Source: Rhizobium sp. N324 (GTDB lineage Bacteria; Pseudomonadota; Alphaproteobacteria; Rhizobiales; Rhizobiaceae). From it: a stretch of 64,000 nt of DNA. Every line of letters begins with the position of its first letter. The first letter of the stretch is position 1. The position numbers and the translations under genes were made by a program. Positions 54,759 to 64,000 of the stretch are shown here, piece by piece. Location: assembly GCF_001664485.1 (NCBI RefSeq), contig NZ_CP013630.1:375001-439000 (forward strand), read 5' to 3'. The notes beneath the pieces were generated by a model. That model ran no database searches. It had not been told where the DNA came from and was given only the letters and a program-made list of their open reading frames with translations.

Positions 54759-56345
54759 CTAGCCTTGCGGGTCCTTTGCCGGCACCGGCTTGCGGTTCAG
54801 GTTGCGCCGGATCATGCCGAGATTGGCTCCGCCGATCAGGAAGGCGGCGGCGAAATAGACCAGCATGGAGATCGCGATCAGCAGGCCCAGCGTGCCGATC
54901 TTGGTCAGAAGCGGCGCGCCGGAGGCAAGCGCAGGCGCGAAGTGCTGTTTGAGGAAGACGATGGCGCCGCCCATGACGGCTGCGGCGACGATCAGCAGCG
55001 CAGTGCGTTTTGCCAGCGCCCATTCCCATGTCAGATGGCCGCGGCGCAGAAGCGTGGTGAACAGCAGCATAGTGCTGATCCAGCCGGCGGTGGCTTCGGC
55101 AACGGCGATGCCGGGCGCGCCCATATAAGGAAAGAGGGTCAGAGCCGTAGCGCAGTTGGTCGCAACCGCGATCGCCGAAAAGCGCATCGGCGTCTTGGTG
55201 TCCTCTCGCGCATAGAAGCCCGGCTGCAGCGCCTTGATCAGCACGAAGGCGGGCAGGCCGATGCCGTAGATCGCCAGGATCGAGCCGACGACGGCTGTGT
55301 TTTCCTGATGGAAGGCGCCGCGCTCATAGAGCACGCGGATGATCTCGTCGGAGAGGATCCACAACGCGAAGGCGGCGGGGATCGTCAAGAACAGCACGAA
55401 TTCGATCGAGCGGTTCTGCAGGTTTCCGGCCTCGCGCAGATGGCCGCCCTTCAGCGCCCGGGCGAGTTCCGGCAGCAGCACCACGCCGACGGCGACGCCG
55501 ACGACGCCGAGCGGCAGCTGGTAGATGCGGTCGGCATATTGCAGCGCAGCGATCGCGCCGTCGCGCGACGAGGCGATCGCCTGGCCGATCAGCTGGTTGA
55601 TCTGGGTGATGCCGCCGGTCACCGCCGCCGGCACCGCCAGGATCAGCAGCCGCTTGACATTCGGCGTCATCTTCGGGAAGCGGAAGCCGATGCTCATGCC
55701 GGCCGCCAGCACGCCGACATAGACGACGGCGAGCTGCAGGACGCCGGCGGCAAGCACGCCCCAGGAGAGATACCAGGCCGTCGTCAGCGGATCGGCGCCG
55801 GTATAGAGCGCATAAAACAGCGCCCCGATCATCACCACGTTGAGGAAAACCGGCGCGATGGCCGCCGCGAAGAAATGATGCAGCGAATTCAGCATGCCGC
55901 TCATCATCGCCGTCAGCGACATGCACATCAGATAGGGAAACATCACCGCCGCCATGCGGATGGTGATCGAGAATTTTTCTGGATCGTCGGCAAAGCCCGG
56001 CGCGATGACGAAGCGCACCAAGAGCGGCATGGCAAGCTCCATCACGATGGTGATGAGCAGCAGCACCGAAAACAGCACGCCGAAGACTTCTTCGGAAAAG
56101 CGCTTGGCGCCATCCGTGCCGTTCGCCTCGATCTCCTTGGCAAAAAGCGGCACGAAGGCGGCGTTGAAGGCGCCTTCGGCAAACAGCCGGCGGAACAGGT
56201 TCGGAAAACGGAAGGCGGCATAGAAGACGTCGGCCATCGGCCCGGTGCCCAGGGCGGCGGCCATCAGCGTTTCGCGGGCGAAGCCGAACATGCGGCTGCC
56301 GAGGGTGGCGCCGCCGACGGTCGCGAATTTCTTGACGAGACTCAT
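54759..56345 (-). CDS. murJ: Lipid II flippase MurJ
   Basis: A 528-residue MOP-superfamily protein with about 14 membrane helices. The N-terminal SRMFGFARETLMAAALG, FRFPNLFRRLFAEGAFNAAF and central EFVLFLTIPAAFALW are MurJ signatures. It moves lipid II across the inner membrane for peptidoglycan synthesis. It begins 25 bases after the glnD stop, so the two are probably one transcript. Confidence 0.95.
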   Translation of the reverse strand: MSLVKKFATVGGATLGSRMFGFARETLMAAALGTGPMADVFYAAFRFPNLFRRLFAEGAFNAAFVPLFAKEIEANGTDGAKRFSEEVFGVLFSVLLLITIVMELAMPLLVRFVIAPGFADDPEKFSITIRMAAVMFPYLMCMSLTAMMSGMLNSLHHFFAAAIAPVFLNVVMIGALFYALYTGADPLTTAWYLSWGVLAAGVLQLAVVYVGVLAAGMSIGFRFPKMTPNVKRLLILAVPAAVTGGITQINQLIGQAIASSRDGAIAALQYADRIYQLPLGVVGVAVGVVLLPELARALKGGHLREAGNLQNRSIEFVLFLTIPAAFALWILSDEIIRVLYERGAFHQENTAVVGSILAIYGIGLPAFVLIKALQPGFYAREDTKTPMRFSAIAVATNCATALTLFPYMGAPGIAVAEATAGWISTMLLFTTLLRRGHLTWEWALAKRTALLIVAAAVMGGAIVFLKQHFAPALASGAPLLTKIGTLGLLIAISMLVYFAAAFLIGGANLGMIRRNLNRKPVPAKDPQG

Positions 56346-56370
56346 GCGTATTGACTCATGCGTGTGGGGC

Positions 56371-59277
56371 TCATGCGGGCGAATCGGCTTTCTTGTCGGC
56401 TGAGGGCGATGTCCGGGCGGTGGCGGCCGGCGCGATGATGCCGGAGGGCATGCGCTCGCGCAGTTCGTCTTCCTCCTCGGCCATGACGGCCTTCATCCGG
56501 GCGGTGATGTTGGCGCGCTTGCTGTCGCCGGAGATTTTCTGTCCCACAAGATCGGTGACGTAGAAGGTGTCGATCACCTTCTCGCCGAAGGTGGTGATGC
56601 GGGCCGACTGGATGTCGAGCGACAGATCGGAGAGCACGGCGGTGATCTCCGACAGAAGTCCCGGCCGGTCGAGGCATTCGACCTCGATGACCGTGAATTT
56701 GTTCGACAGGCTGTTGGTGATGTTGACCGACGGCGGAATGACGAAGGCCTTGTTCTTCTTGCGGTTGCGCGCCCGCGTGGCGATCACCTCCGGCAACCGC
56801 TTGCGGCCGGACAGCACGTCCTCGATCATCCGTCCGATCGTGCCGGCACGACGCAGTTCGTCGGCATCGTCGGAAAATTCGCGGCTGACATGGATCGTAT
56901 CGAGCGCCCGGCCGTCCGACGTCGTGAAAATCTGCGCGTCGACGATGTTGGCGCCGGCGGCGGCACAAGCGCCGGCAATGACGGCGAGCAGGCGCGGGTG
57001 GTCGGGCGACAGCACGGTGATTTCGGTGATCGCGTGGAAACTGTCGGTGCGCACCGTCGTGGCGAGCGCCTGGCCTGCCTTGTCGGCCTGGCGGATGAAA
57101 TGGGCGTGACGGATCTGGTCCTCAAGCGGCACGGAGAGCAGATAGGGCTGGTAATGCAGCTTGGTATAGGTGTTGCGGTCCTTCTGGCTCCAGTCGGAGA
57201 GCGCGCCGCGCAACGCCTCGGCGGCGGCGTTCGCCCGCTCCTTACGCGAGACTTCCGAGAAACCGCCGGCCAGCAGCAGCTCGGTTTCATAATAGAGGGT
57301 ACGCAGAAGCTGGCCCTTCCAGCCGTTCCAGACGCCGGGGCCGACGGCGCGGATATCGCAGATCGTCAGGATCAGCAGCATCTTCAGCCGGTCGAGCGAC
57401 TGCACCCGGTCGGCGAAATCGGTGATGGTCTTGCGGTCGGTAAGGTCGCGGGTCTGCGCCACCATCGACATGGTCAGATGTTCCTCGATCAGCCAGACGA
57501 CGATCTCCGTCTGTTTCTGCGACAGGCCGAAGCGGGCGCAGAGCTTGCGGGCGACGCGGGCGCCGGCGACCGAGTGATCCTCCAGCCGGCCCTTGGCGAT
57601 ATCGTGGAGAAGCACGGCGACGTAGAGCGCCTCGCGGTCCTCGATGTTCGCGATCAGCTTGTTCGCCAGCGGATGCAGATCCTCGGACCGCGACTTGTCG
57701 ATCTCGGAGAGCACGTCGACGGTGCGGATCAGATGTTCGTCAACCGTATAGTGGTGATACATGTTGAACTGCATCATCGCGACGATCTTGCCGAATTCGG
57801 GAATGAAGCGGCCAAGCACGCCGGCCTCGTTCATCCGCCGCAGGATCAGCGCCGGATCGCGTTTTGATGTCAGGATCGACATGAACAGGCGGTTCGCCTC
57901 GTCGTTTTCCCTGAGCCGGTTATCGATCAGCGCCAGCGAACGGGTGACGCGTTTCAGCGCGTCCGGGTGGAATTCCAGCCCGTTGATGTCGGCGACGTGG
58001 AAGAGCCGCAGGATGCTGACCGGATCGCGCTTGAACACCTCGGCGTCGGCGAGCGCGATGCGGCCGCGGTCTTCGACGAATTCGACGCTGCCGGCGATCT
58101 TGCGGGTGCGATGGGTGAAACGGCTGATGACGCCGGTGAGGCCGGGGATCGACTTCGCCTGCTGGTCTTCGAGCGCGGCGCAGAGGATGCGGGTCAGATC
58201 GCCGACATCCTTGGCGACGAGGAAATAGTGCTTCATGAAGCGCTCGACGGCCGAAAGGCCGGGGCGGGTGTGATAGCCGAAGGCTTCGGCGATCTCGCGC
58301 TGGATGTCGAAGGACAGCCGCTCCTCGGCCTTGCCGGTGAGGAAATGCATATGGCAGCGCACCGCCCAGAGGAAATCGTCGGCCTTCTCGAGCAGGCGGT
58401 ATTCGTGCTTTGACAAGACGCCGAGCTTGACCAGTTCCGCCTGGTCGCGCACGTGATAATAATATTTCGAGATCCAGAACAGCGTGTGCAGGTCGCGAAG
58501 CCCGCCCTTGCCTTCCTTGACGTTGGGCTCGACGAGATAACGTGTATCACCAGCCTTGCGGTGGCGCTCGTCGCGCTCGGCAAGCTTGGCGGCGATGAAT
58601 TCAGGGCCGGTGCCGGTGACGATTTCCTTGTCGAAGCGGGTCTCGAGCTCGGTCCCCAACCGCTGCAGGCCGCAGATGTAGCGCATCTCAAGGATGGCGG
58701 TGCGGATCGTCATGTCGGATTTCGAAAGCGCGATGCATTCCTCCACCGTGCGGGTGGCGTGGCCGACCTTGAAGCCCATGTCCCAGAGGACGTAGAGCAT
58801 GAATTCGACCGCCTTGTGCGTCTCCTCGGTCGGCCGCGGCGGGAAAAGGAAGAGCAGGTCGATATCGGAGCCCGGCGCCAGCGTGTCGCGGCCGTAGCCG
58901 CCGACGGCGGTGACCGTGAACTTGTCCTTCTGCTGCGGAAAGATATGGGCGGTGGCGAAATTATAGAGGACGGTGATGATCTGGTCCTGCAGCCAGGAAA
59001 TCCGGTAGGCGCAATTCAGTCCGCCGCCATCGGCCATCAGCGCGGCCCGTGCCTTCTGCCGGCCTTCCGTGCTTGCCTTTTTCAGGACGGCGAGAAGGTC
59101 CGCGCGCAGCACGTCGGGCCGGTTGCGGTTGGCCTCGGCAACGGCGTCGCACTGCTTCTGCAAGAGGTCGACGTCGAGGATATGGGAAAGATCAAGCTCG
59201 CGCATCGCTGTCGCCGGGGCAGTTTCCTGTTCATGCCGGGCGGCCGGATCCGGGCTCGCCTCGTGTTTCGTCTGCAT
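56371..59277 (-). CDS. glnD: Bifunctional PII uridylyltransferase / uridylyl-removing enzyme
   Basis: A 968-residue GlnD, the glutamine sensor of the nitrogen cascade. Domains in order: nucleotidyltransferase with [15 protein letters not shown] (126-140), GlnD-specific helical region, HD domain with [10 protein letters not shown] around 560, and two C-terminal ACT domains ([39 protein letters not shown]). It uridylylates PII (GlnB/GlnK) at low glutamine. Followed by murJ, a usual rhizobial pairing. Confidence 0.96.
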   Translation of the reverse strand: MQTKHEASPDPAARHEQETAPATAMRELDLSHILDVDLLQKQCDAVAEANRNRPDVLRADLLAVLKKASTEGRQKARAALMADGGGLNCAYRISWLQDQIITVLYNFATAHIFPQQKDKFTVTAVGGYGRDTLAPGSDIDLLFLFPPRPTEETHKAVEFMLYVLWDMGFKVGHATRTVEECIALSKSDMTIRTAILEMRYICGLQRLGTELETRFDKEIVTGTGPEFIAAKLAERDERHRKAGDTRYLVEPNVKEGKGGLRDLHTLFWISKYYYHVRDQAELVKLGVLSKHEYRLLEKADDFLWAVRCHMHFLTGKAEERLSFDIQREIAEAFGYHTRPGLSAVERFMKHYFLVAKDVGDLTRILCAALEDQQAKSIPGLTGVISRFTHRTRKIAGSVEFVEDRGRIALADAEVFKRDPVSILRLFHVADINGLEFHPDALKRVTRSLALIDNRLRENDEANRLFMSILTSKRDPALILRRMNEAGVLGRFIPEFGKIVAMMQFNMYHHYTVDEHLIRTVDVLSEIDKSRSEDLHPLANKLIANIEDREALYVAVLLHDIAKGRLEDHSVAGARVARKLCARFGLSQKQTEIVVWLIEEHLTMSMVAQTRDLTDRKTITDFADRVQSLDRLKMLLILTICDIRAVGPGVWNGWKGQLLRTLYYETELLLAGGFSEVSRKERANAAAEALRGALSDWSQKDRNTYTKLHYQPYLLSVPLEDQIRHAHFIRQADKAGQALATTVRTDSFHAITEITVLSPDHPRLLAVIAGACAAAGANIVDAQIFTTSDGRALDTIHVSREFSDDADELRRAGTIGRMIEDVLSGRKRLPEVIATRARNRKKNKAFVIPPSVNITNSLSNKFTVIEVECLDRPGLLSEITAVLSDLSLDIQSARITTFGEKVIDTFYVTDLVGQKISGDSKRANITARMKAVMAEEEDELRERMPSGIIAPAATARTSPSADKKADSPA

Positions 59278-59385
59278 GCGCTATAACCCCTTCGTCAGGC
59301 GATCGACACGCGCCCTCATACTGCAAGAACCTTTAAATTTGGCGAAATGGTGTTGGTAAGCCGCGCGACAGCTTTCCCGAAAAAC

Positions 59386-59661
59386 TCAGAGGGCGGCCCG
59401 CGCATTCAGCAAATGCAGCACCTGCCGTGTCTCTCTCATGATCTCCTCGAGCGACTGCCGGTCGCATTCGCGATAGCCGGCCTTGGCGATCGACGTGCCG
59501 AGTTCTGAGATCATAGCGCAACAGCGGGTGATTTTCAGCATCCCGATCGGCGACGTCCAGCCGCGCGCATTGCGGTCGGCGTCGGCGCGCCGCATCGTGT
59601 CGAGCATCGAGCATATGAGCGACAGACGCTCCGTTTCGCGAACCAGCTTTTCCATGAACAT
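59386..59661 (-). CDS. Hypothetical small protein co-transcribed with mutS
   Basis: A 91-residue protein, mostly helical (MEKLVRETERLSLICSMLDT at the start, LEEIMRETRQVLHLLNARAA at the end), with no signal or membrane segment and three cysteines. No family is recognised. It starts 14 bases after the mutS stop and is in the same direction, so it is most likely on the mutS transcript. The start could be ATG 59655, two codons later. Function unknown. Confidence 0.65.
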   Translation of the reverse strand: MFMEKLVRETERLSLICSMLDTMRRADADRNARGWTSPIGMLKITRCCAMISELGTSIAKAGYRECDRQSLEEIMRETRQVLHLLNARAAL

Positions 59662-59675
59662 CGCGTGCCGCTACC

Positions 59676-62402
59676 CTATTTCAGCTTCTTCTTGAGGTCG
59701 TAAAGCGCGTCCATTGCCTCGCGCGGCGTCATGTCGTCAAGGCTCATCGCCTTCAGCGCCTCCTCGACCTTGGACGGCCCGCGGGCCGTGTCCTCGCGCC
59801 GCACCGCCACCTGGAAGAGCGGCAGGTCGTCGATCAGCTGGCTCGCCGGGTTCTTGCGGTCGGCATCCTCCAGGCGGGTGAGCACGTCGCGGGCCCGCGC
59901 CACCACCGAGGCCGGAAGCCCGGCCAGGCGGGCGACCTGGATGCCGTAGGAGCGGTCGGCCGCACCCGGCCCGACCTCATGCAGGAAGATGACGTCGCCG
60001 TCCCATTCCTTGACGCGCATCGTGGCGTTCGATAGCCGGCCAAGCTTTTCCGAAAGCACGGTCAGCTCGTGGAAATGCGTGGCGAACAGGCCGCGGCAGC
60101 GATTGGCCTCATGCAGGTGCTCGACGGCGGCCCAGGCGATCGACAGGCCGTCGAAGGTGGCGGTGCCGCGGCCGATCTCGTCGAGGATGACCAGCGAACG
60201 GTCGCTCGCCTGGTTGAGGATCGCAGCCGTTTCGACCATCTCGACCATGAAGGTGGAGCGCCCGCGCGCCAGATCGTCGGAGGCGCCGACGCGCGAGAAC
60301 AGCCGGTCGACGATGCCGATATGGGCCGAGGTCGCCGGCACGAAGGAGCCCATCTGCGCCAGGATCGCGATCAGCGCGTTTTGGCGCAGGAAGGTCGACT
60401 TGCCGCCCATGTTGGGGCCGGTCAGCAGCCAGATCGCGCCGTCCTTGTCGCCGGTTTTCGGCGACAGATCGCAATGGTTGGCGACGAAGGGGCCGCCCGC
60501 CTGCCGCCGCAGCGCCTGCTCGACCACAGGATGACGGCCGCCGTCGATGGCAAACATCTTCGAGCCGTCGACCTGCGGCCGGCAATAGGCCTGCTCCTCG
60601 GCGAGCAGCGCCAGGCCCGCGGCAACATCGATGACCGCAAGCGCCCGGGCGCCGGATTTGATCGCCTCGGCCTCAGCAACCACGGCCGCCGTCATCCTCG
60701 CGAAGGCGGCGAGCTCGATCGTCAGCGCCCGGTCGGCGGCATTGGCGATACGGCTTTCGAGATCGGCAAGTTCGGTGGTGGTGAAGCGCATCGCGCTCGC
60801 CATCGTCTGGCGGTGGATGAAGCGGGCCTTGGCCTCAGCCGTGTCGGTCATCGGCGAGGCATTGCCGGCCGTGACCTCGATGAAATAGCCGAGGATGTTG
60901 TTGTGCTTGATCTTCAGCGACCGGATGCCGGTTTCCTCGGCATATTGCAATTGCAGGCCGGCAATGACCCGGCGCGACTGGTCGCGCAGCGCCCGGACCT
61001 CGTCGAGCTCGGGGCTGGCGCCGTCGCGCAGGAAGCCGCCGTCTCGCTTCAACAGCGGCAATTCCTCGGCAAGCGTCTCGGCGAGCAGGCTTTCGAGTGC
61101 TTCGGGAAGCGCCTGCAGCCCGGACAGCGCCTGGCCAAGCTCTTCCGGCAGCATCGCGCTGGCCAGCGCAGCCGCAACGTCGCTCGCCGCCTGAAGGCCC
61201 TGGCGGATCGCCGAGAGATCGCGTGGGCCGCCGCGGTCGAGCGCCAGGCGCGACAAAGCGCGCGGCATGTCGGGCACGTGCTTCAGCGTGTCGCGCAGCT
61301 TGCCGCAGAGCGAGGGTTCGTCGATCAGGAAGCCGATCGAATCGAGCCGGGCGTTGATGCGGGCGGGGTCGGTCAGCGGCGACATCAGCCGTTCGGCCAG
61401 AAGCCGTGCGCCGCCGCCGGTGACGGTGCGGTCGATCGCTTTCAAGAGCGAGCCGTTGCGGTCGCCCGACAGCGTGCGGGCCAGCTCCAGATTGGCGCGG
61501 GTAGCGGGATCGATGAACAGCGTCGACGCCGCACTTTCCCGCTCCGGCTTTCCAAGCGGCGGCCGCTCGGCGATCTGCGTCTTCTCGACATAGGCGACGG
61601 CCGCGGCCGCCGCTGCCAGCTCGGCACGCGAGAAGCTGCCGAAGCCGTCGAGCGTCGCGACGCCGAAATAACGGGCGATCCGGCCTTCGGCGCTGGCGCT
61701 GTCGAAAAGCACGGAAGGCTGTGGCACCGCGGTGCGGCCGAGTACGTCGAAGACCGGTTTCAGTTCCGGATCGTGGAAGATCGTGTCGGGCAGGATGAGT
61801 TCGCGCGGATCGATGCGCAGAATATCGGCAAGCAGCCGCGAGGCTTCGGTCTCGGCCAGTCGGAAGACGCCGGTGGAAATATCGATCCAGGCCAGCGCCA
61901 GCAAGGGCTCGGCGCCACCGCGAATGCGGGTCAGCGCCATCAGATAGTTGGATTCCGAGGGCGAAAGCAGCTTTTCCTCGGTGATCGTGCCTGGCGTGAC
62001 CAGGCGGACGACATCGCGCTTGACGACGGATTTGCCGCCGCGTTTTTTCGCTTCGGCCGGATCCTCGACCTGCTCGCAGACGGCGACGCGGAAACCGAGC
62101 GAGATCAGCTTCTGCAGGTAATCGTCGGCCGCATGCACCGGCACGCCGCACATCGGGATATCCTGGCCCATATGCTGGCCGCGCTTCGTCAGCGTGATGC
62201 CGAGCGCGCGCGAAGCCTCCTGCGCATCCTCGAAGAACAGCTCGTAGAAATCGCCCATGCGATAGAAGAGCAGCGAACCCGGATTGTTCGCCTTGATCTC
62301 GATATATTGCTCCATCATCGGCGTGGCAGAGGCACGGCTTTCCGCCGTGGCAAGCTCGGCAGCCGAAAAGGCTTCGTTCTCTGTGTCTATTCGTGCGTTC
62401 AC
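59676..62402 (-). CDS. mutS: DNA mismatch repair protein MutS
   Basis: A 908-residue MutS. The mismatch-wedge motif is [15 protein letters not shown] (Phe-x-Glu) near residue 50; core and clamp domains follow; the ATPase has Walker [14 protein letters not shown], the STFMVEM signature and Walker [10 protein letters not shown]. The C-terminus ends in a helix-turn-helix ([17 protein letters not shown]). It recognises base mismatches and recruits MutL. Divergent from the malic enzyme gene over 113 bases. Confidence 0.97.
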   Translation of the reverse strand: MNARIDTENEAFSAAELATAESRASATPMMEQYIEIKANNPGSLLFYRMGDFYELFFEDAQEASRALGITLTKRGQHMGQDIPMCGVPVHAADDYLQKLISLGFRVAVCEQVEDPAEAKKRGGKSVVKRDVVRLVTPGTITEEKLLSPSESNYLMALTRIRGGAEPLLALAWIDISTGVFRLAETEASRLLADILRIDPRELILPDTIFHDPELKPVFDVLGRTAVPQPSVLFDSASAEGRIARYFGVATLDGFGSFSRAELAAAAAAVAYVEKTQIAERPPLGKPERESAASTLFIDPATRANLELARTLSGDRNGSLLKAIDRTVTGGGARLLAERLMSPLTDPARINARLDSIGFLIDEPSLCGKLRDTLKHVPDMPRALSRLALDRGGPRDLSAIRQGLQAASDVAAALASAMLPEELGQALSGLQALPEALESLLAETLAEELPLLKRDGGFLRDGASPELDEVRALRDQSRRVIAGLQLQYAEETGIRSLKIKHNNILGYFIEVTAGNASPMTDTAEAKARFIHRQTMASAMRFTTTELADLESRIANAADRALTIELAAFARMTAAVVAEAEAIKSGARALAVIDVAAGLALLAEEQAYCRPQVDGSKMFAIDGGRHPVVEQALRRQAGGPFVANHCDLSPKTGDKDGAIWLLTGPNMGGKSTFLRQNALIAILAQMGSFVPATSAHIGIVDRLFSRVGASDDLARGRSTFMVEMVETAAILNQASDRSLVILDEIGRGTATFDGLSIAWAAVEHLHEANRCRGLFATHFHELTVLSEKLGRLSNATMRVKEWDGDVIFLHEVGPGAADRSYGIQVARLAGLPASVVARARDVLTRLEDADRKNPASQLIDDLPLFQVAVRREDTARGPSKVEEALKAMSLDDMTPREAMDALYDLKKKLK

Positions 62403-62515
62403 GGAGGTGCAGTTTTTCCCAAAAAAACAGGTGCCAACCCTATCCGCGCGCCGCTATAGATGACAACAGCATTTGAGGAAGAGCGAAGCGTCGCCCACAG
62501 GACGTTGGAGGATTT

Positions 62516-64000
62516 ATGCCCGATATCGATAAGAAGGACCGGCCGGCGACATCAGTTACCGACCAGGAGGCGCTCGATTTTCACGCCACGGGCCGGCCCG
62601 GCAAACTGGAAGTCGTCCCGACCAAGCCGATGGCGACGCAGCGCGACCTGTCGCTTGCCTATTCGCCGGGTGTCGCCGTGCCCGTCAAGGCGATCGCCGC
62701 CGATCCGCAGACGGCCTATGATTACACGGCCCGCGGCAACATGGTCGCGGTCATTTCCAACGGCACGGCGATCCTCGGTCTCGGCAATCTCGGCGCACTC
62801 GCCTCCAAGCCGGTCATGGAAGGCAAGGCGGTGCTGTTCAAGCGCTTCGCCGACGTCGATTCGATCGACCTCGAAATCGATACGGAAAATGTCGACGAAT
62901 TCATCAATTGCGTGCGCTTCCTCGGCCCCTCCTTCGGCGGCATCAACCTCGAGGATATCAAGGCGCCGGATTGTTTCGTCATCGAAAGCCGGCTGCGCGA
63001 GCTGATGGATATTCCCGTCTTCCACGACGACCAGCACGGAACGGCGATCATCGCCGCCGCCGGCCTGATCAATGCGCTGGAATTGACCGGCCGCGACCTG
63101 AAGACGACGAAGCTCGTCTGCAACGGAGCCGGTGCTGCGGCGATCGCCTGCATCGAGCTCATCAAGGCGATGGGTTTTGCGCCCGAGAACGTTATCCTCT
63201 GCGATACCAAGGGCGTCATCTACCAGGGCCGCACAGAGGGCATGAACCAGTGGAAATCGGCGCATGCGGCAAAGACCGACGCGCGCACGCTTGAGGAGGC
63301 GATGGAGGGCGCCGACGTCGTTTTCGGCCTGTCGCAGAAGGGCGCCTTCTCGGCCGAGATGATCCGCTCGATGGCGGATCGGCCGATCATCTTCGCCATG
63401 GCCAATCCCGATCCCGAGATCACCCCTGAGGAGGTGGCCCGCATCCGCGACGACGCCATCATGGCGACCGGCCGTTCGGATTACCCGAACCAGGTCAACA
63501 ATGTCCTCGGCTTTCCCTATATTTTCCGCGGCGCTCTCGACGTCCGTGCTTCCACAATCAACGACGCGATGAAGATCGCCGCCGTCAAGGCGCTGGCAAA
63601 CCTTGCCCGCGAGGATGTGCCGGATGACGTCGTTGCCGCCTATCAGGGCAACCGGCCGCGTTTCGGCTCGCAGTACATCATCCCGGTTCCTTTCGATCCG
63701 CGGCTGATCTCGGCGATCCCCGTCGCGGTCGCTGAAGCCGCGATCGAGACCGGCGTCGCCCGCAAGGTCATCACCGATATGGCGGGTTATGCCCGCGAGC
63801 TTTCGGCGCGCCGCGATCCGATCGCCTCGACGCTCGCCAGCCTCTATGAGCGGGTGCGCCGCCGCCCGAAGCGCATTGTCTTTGCCGAGGCCGAGGAAGA
63901 GCAGGTGCTGCGCGCCGCATTGTCCTACGCCAATCAGCAGCTCGGCACCGCCGTCCTGCTCGGCCGCGAGGACCTGATCCGGTCGACGGCCGAACGCGCC
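62516..64000 (+). CDS. tme: NADP-type malic enzyme (Tme-like), 3' end missing
   Basis: 495 codons are in the window; the gene runs off its end. The malic domain (AYSPGVAVPVKAIA, FHDDQHGTAIIAAAG with catalytic residues), the NAD(P) domain (NGAGAAAIACIELIKAMG) and the beginning of the phosphotransacetylase-like C-terminal domain (from about residue 445, RPKRIVFAEAEEEQVLRAA) are seen. The opening SVTDQEALDFHATGRPGKLE matches Sinorhizobium Tme (NADP) rather than Dme (NAD). GGAGGATTT precedes ATG 62516. It converts malate to pyruvate and supplies NADPH. Confidence 0.9.
   Translation, partial: MPDIDKKDRPATSVTDQEALDFHATGRPGKLEVVPTKPMATQRDLSLAYSPGVAVPVKAIAADPQTAYDYTARGNMVAVISNGTAILGLGNLGALASKPVMEGKAVLFKRFADVDSIDLEIDTENVDEFINCVRFLGPSFGGINLEDIKAPDCFVIESRLRELMDIPVFHDDQHGTAIIAAAGLINALELTGRDLKTTKLVCNGAGAAAIACIELIKAMGFAPENVILCDTKGVIYQGRTEGMNQWKSAHAAKTDARTLEEAMEGADVVFGLSQKGAFSAEMIRSMADRPIIFAMANPDPEITPEEVARIRDDAIMATGRSDYPNQVNNVLGFPYIFRGALDVRASTINDAMKIAAVKALANLAREDVPDDVVAAYQGNRPRFGSQYIIPVPFDPRLISAIPVAVAEAAIETGVARKVITDMAGYARELSARRDPIASTLASLYERVRRRPKRIVFAEAEEEQVLRAALSYANQQLGTAVLLGREDLIRSTAERA

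Noticed and set aside
60069..62459. 796-codon plus-strand frame opposite mutS
   Set aside because: Long only because of third-position GC bias; mutS on the other strand is complete with all motifs.

Overview
The window is a 64-kb piece of a GC-rich alphaproteobacterial main chromosome. It most likely comes from a Rhizobium of the leguminosarum/etli group. This rests on protein recognition, the gene order mutM-echA-rpsT-dnaA, the Fur-like regulator Mur, PraR next to metK, a Tme-type malic enzyme, and several families of rhizobial palindromic intergenic repeats. No rRNA, tRNA, CRISPR array, prophage or transposase was seen.

Layout. Bases 1-12238 mix core genes (dps end, dut, prfC, coaBC) with accessory ones: an EamA exporter with a divergent Lrp regulator, a GNAT acetyltransferase, a GFA protein, an S10 peptidase, a GntR/MFS pair, a pirin and a class II glutamine amidotransferase. 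Bases 12239-24024 look like accessory cargo between coaBC and ubiB. They hold an SDR/LysR/MFS/VOC group, an orphan VapB antitoxin, and a six-gene minus-strand cluster (16247-23824). That cluster encodes a cofactor-less histidine-lyase homologue, a hydantoinase, an N-carbamoyl amino acid amidohydrolase, a thiohydantoin desulfurase-family (DUF917) protein, a TfoX-like protein and a divergent urocanate hydratase. Bases 24025-37524 are core: ubiB, ubiE, mutM, enoyl-CoA hydratase, rpsT, dnaA, hemW, rdgB, rph, hrcA, grpE. Bases 37568-39479 hold a nucleoside hydrolase and a heat-shock operon with a sigma-32-type promoter and a ROSE-like RNA thermometer. Bases 39828-53376 are a long minus-strand core block (trpS, Usp, NifU-like, tsaB, rimI, mur, plsC, miaB, phoH, ybeY, corC-like, lnt, praR, metK, trmB). 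Bases 53498-64000 hold a VOC protein, a small M15-like secreted protein, murJ, glnD, mutS with a small partner gene, and a truncated malic enzyme gene.

The most interesting system is the 16247-23824 cluster. It has homologues of both histidine-degradation enzymes (HutH, HutU), but each has lost a residue diagnostic for the histidine reaction. HutI and HutG are replaced by a desulfurase-family protein, a hydantoinase and an N-carbamoylase. This matches a five-step route from ergothioneine (or a related thiolated or methylated histidine betaine) through thiourocanate, a thiohydantoin, a hydantoin and N-carbamoyl-glutamate to glutamate. The pathway type is known from other bacteria. The assignment here, the TfoX-like passenger, a hydantoinase with QxH in place of HxH, and the repeats within and ahead of the operon are new observations to test.

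Regulatory and structural features also stand out. There is a 43-bp perfect palindrome over the start of a GntR gene, seven GANTC methylation sites in 272 bp upstream of dnaA, and a 24-bp palindrome upstream of metK. A short transcription unit may encode a 23-residue peptide. One composite repeat occurs at two loci in opposite orientation, and another repeat supplies the stop codon of a dehydrogenase-like gene.
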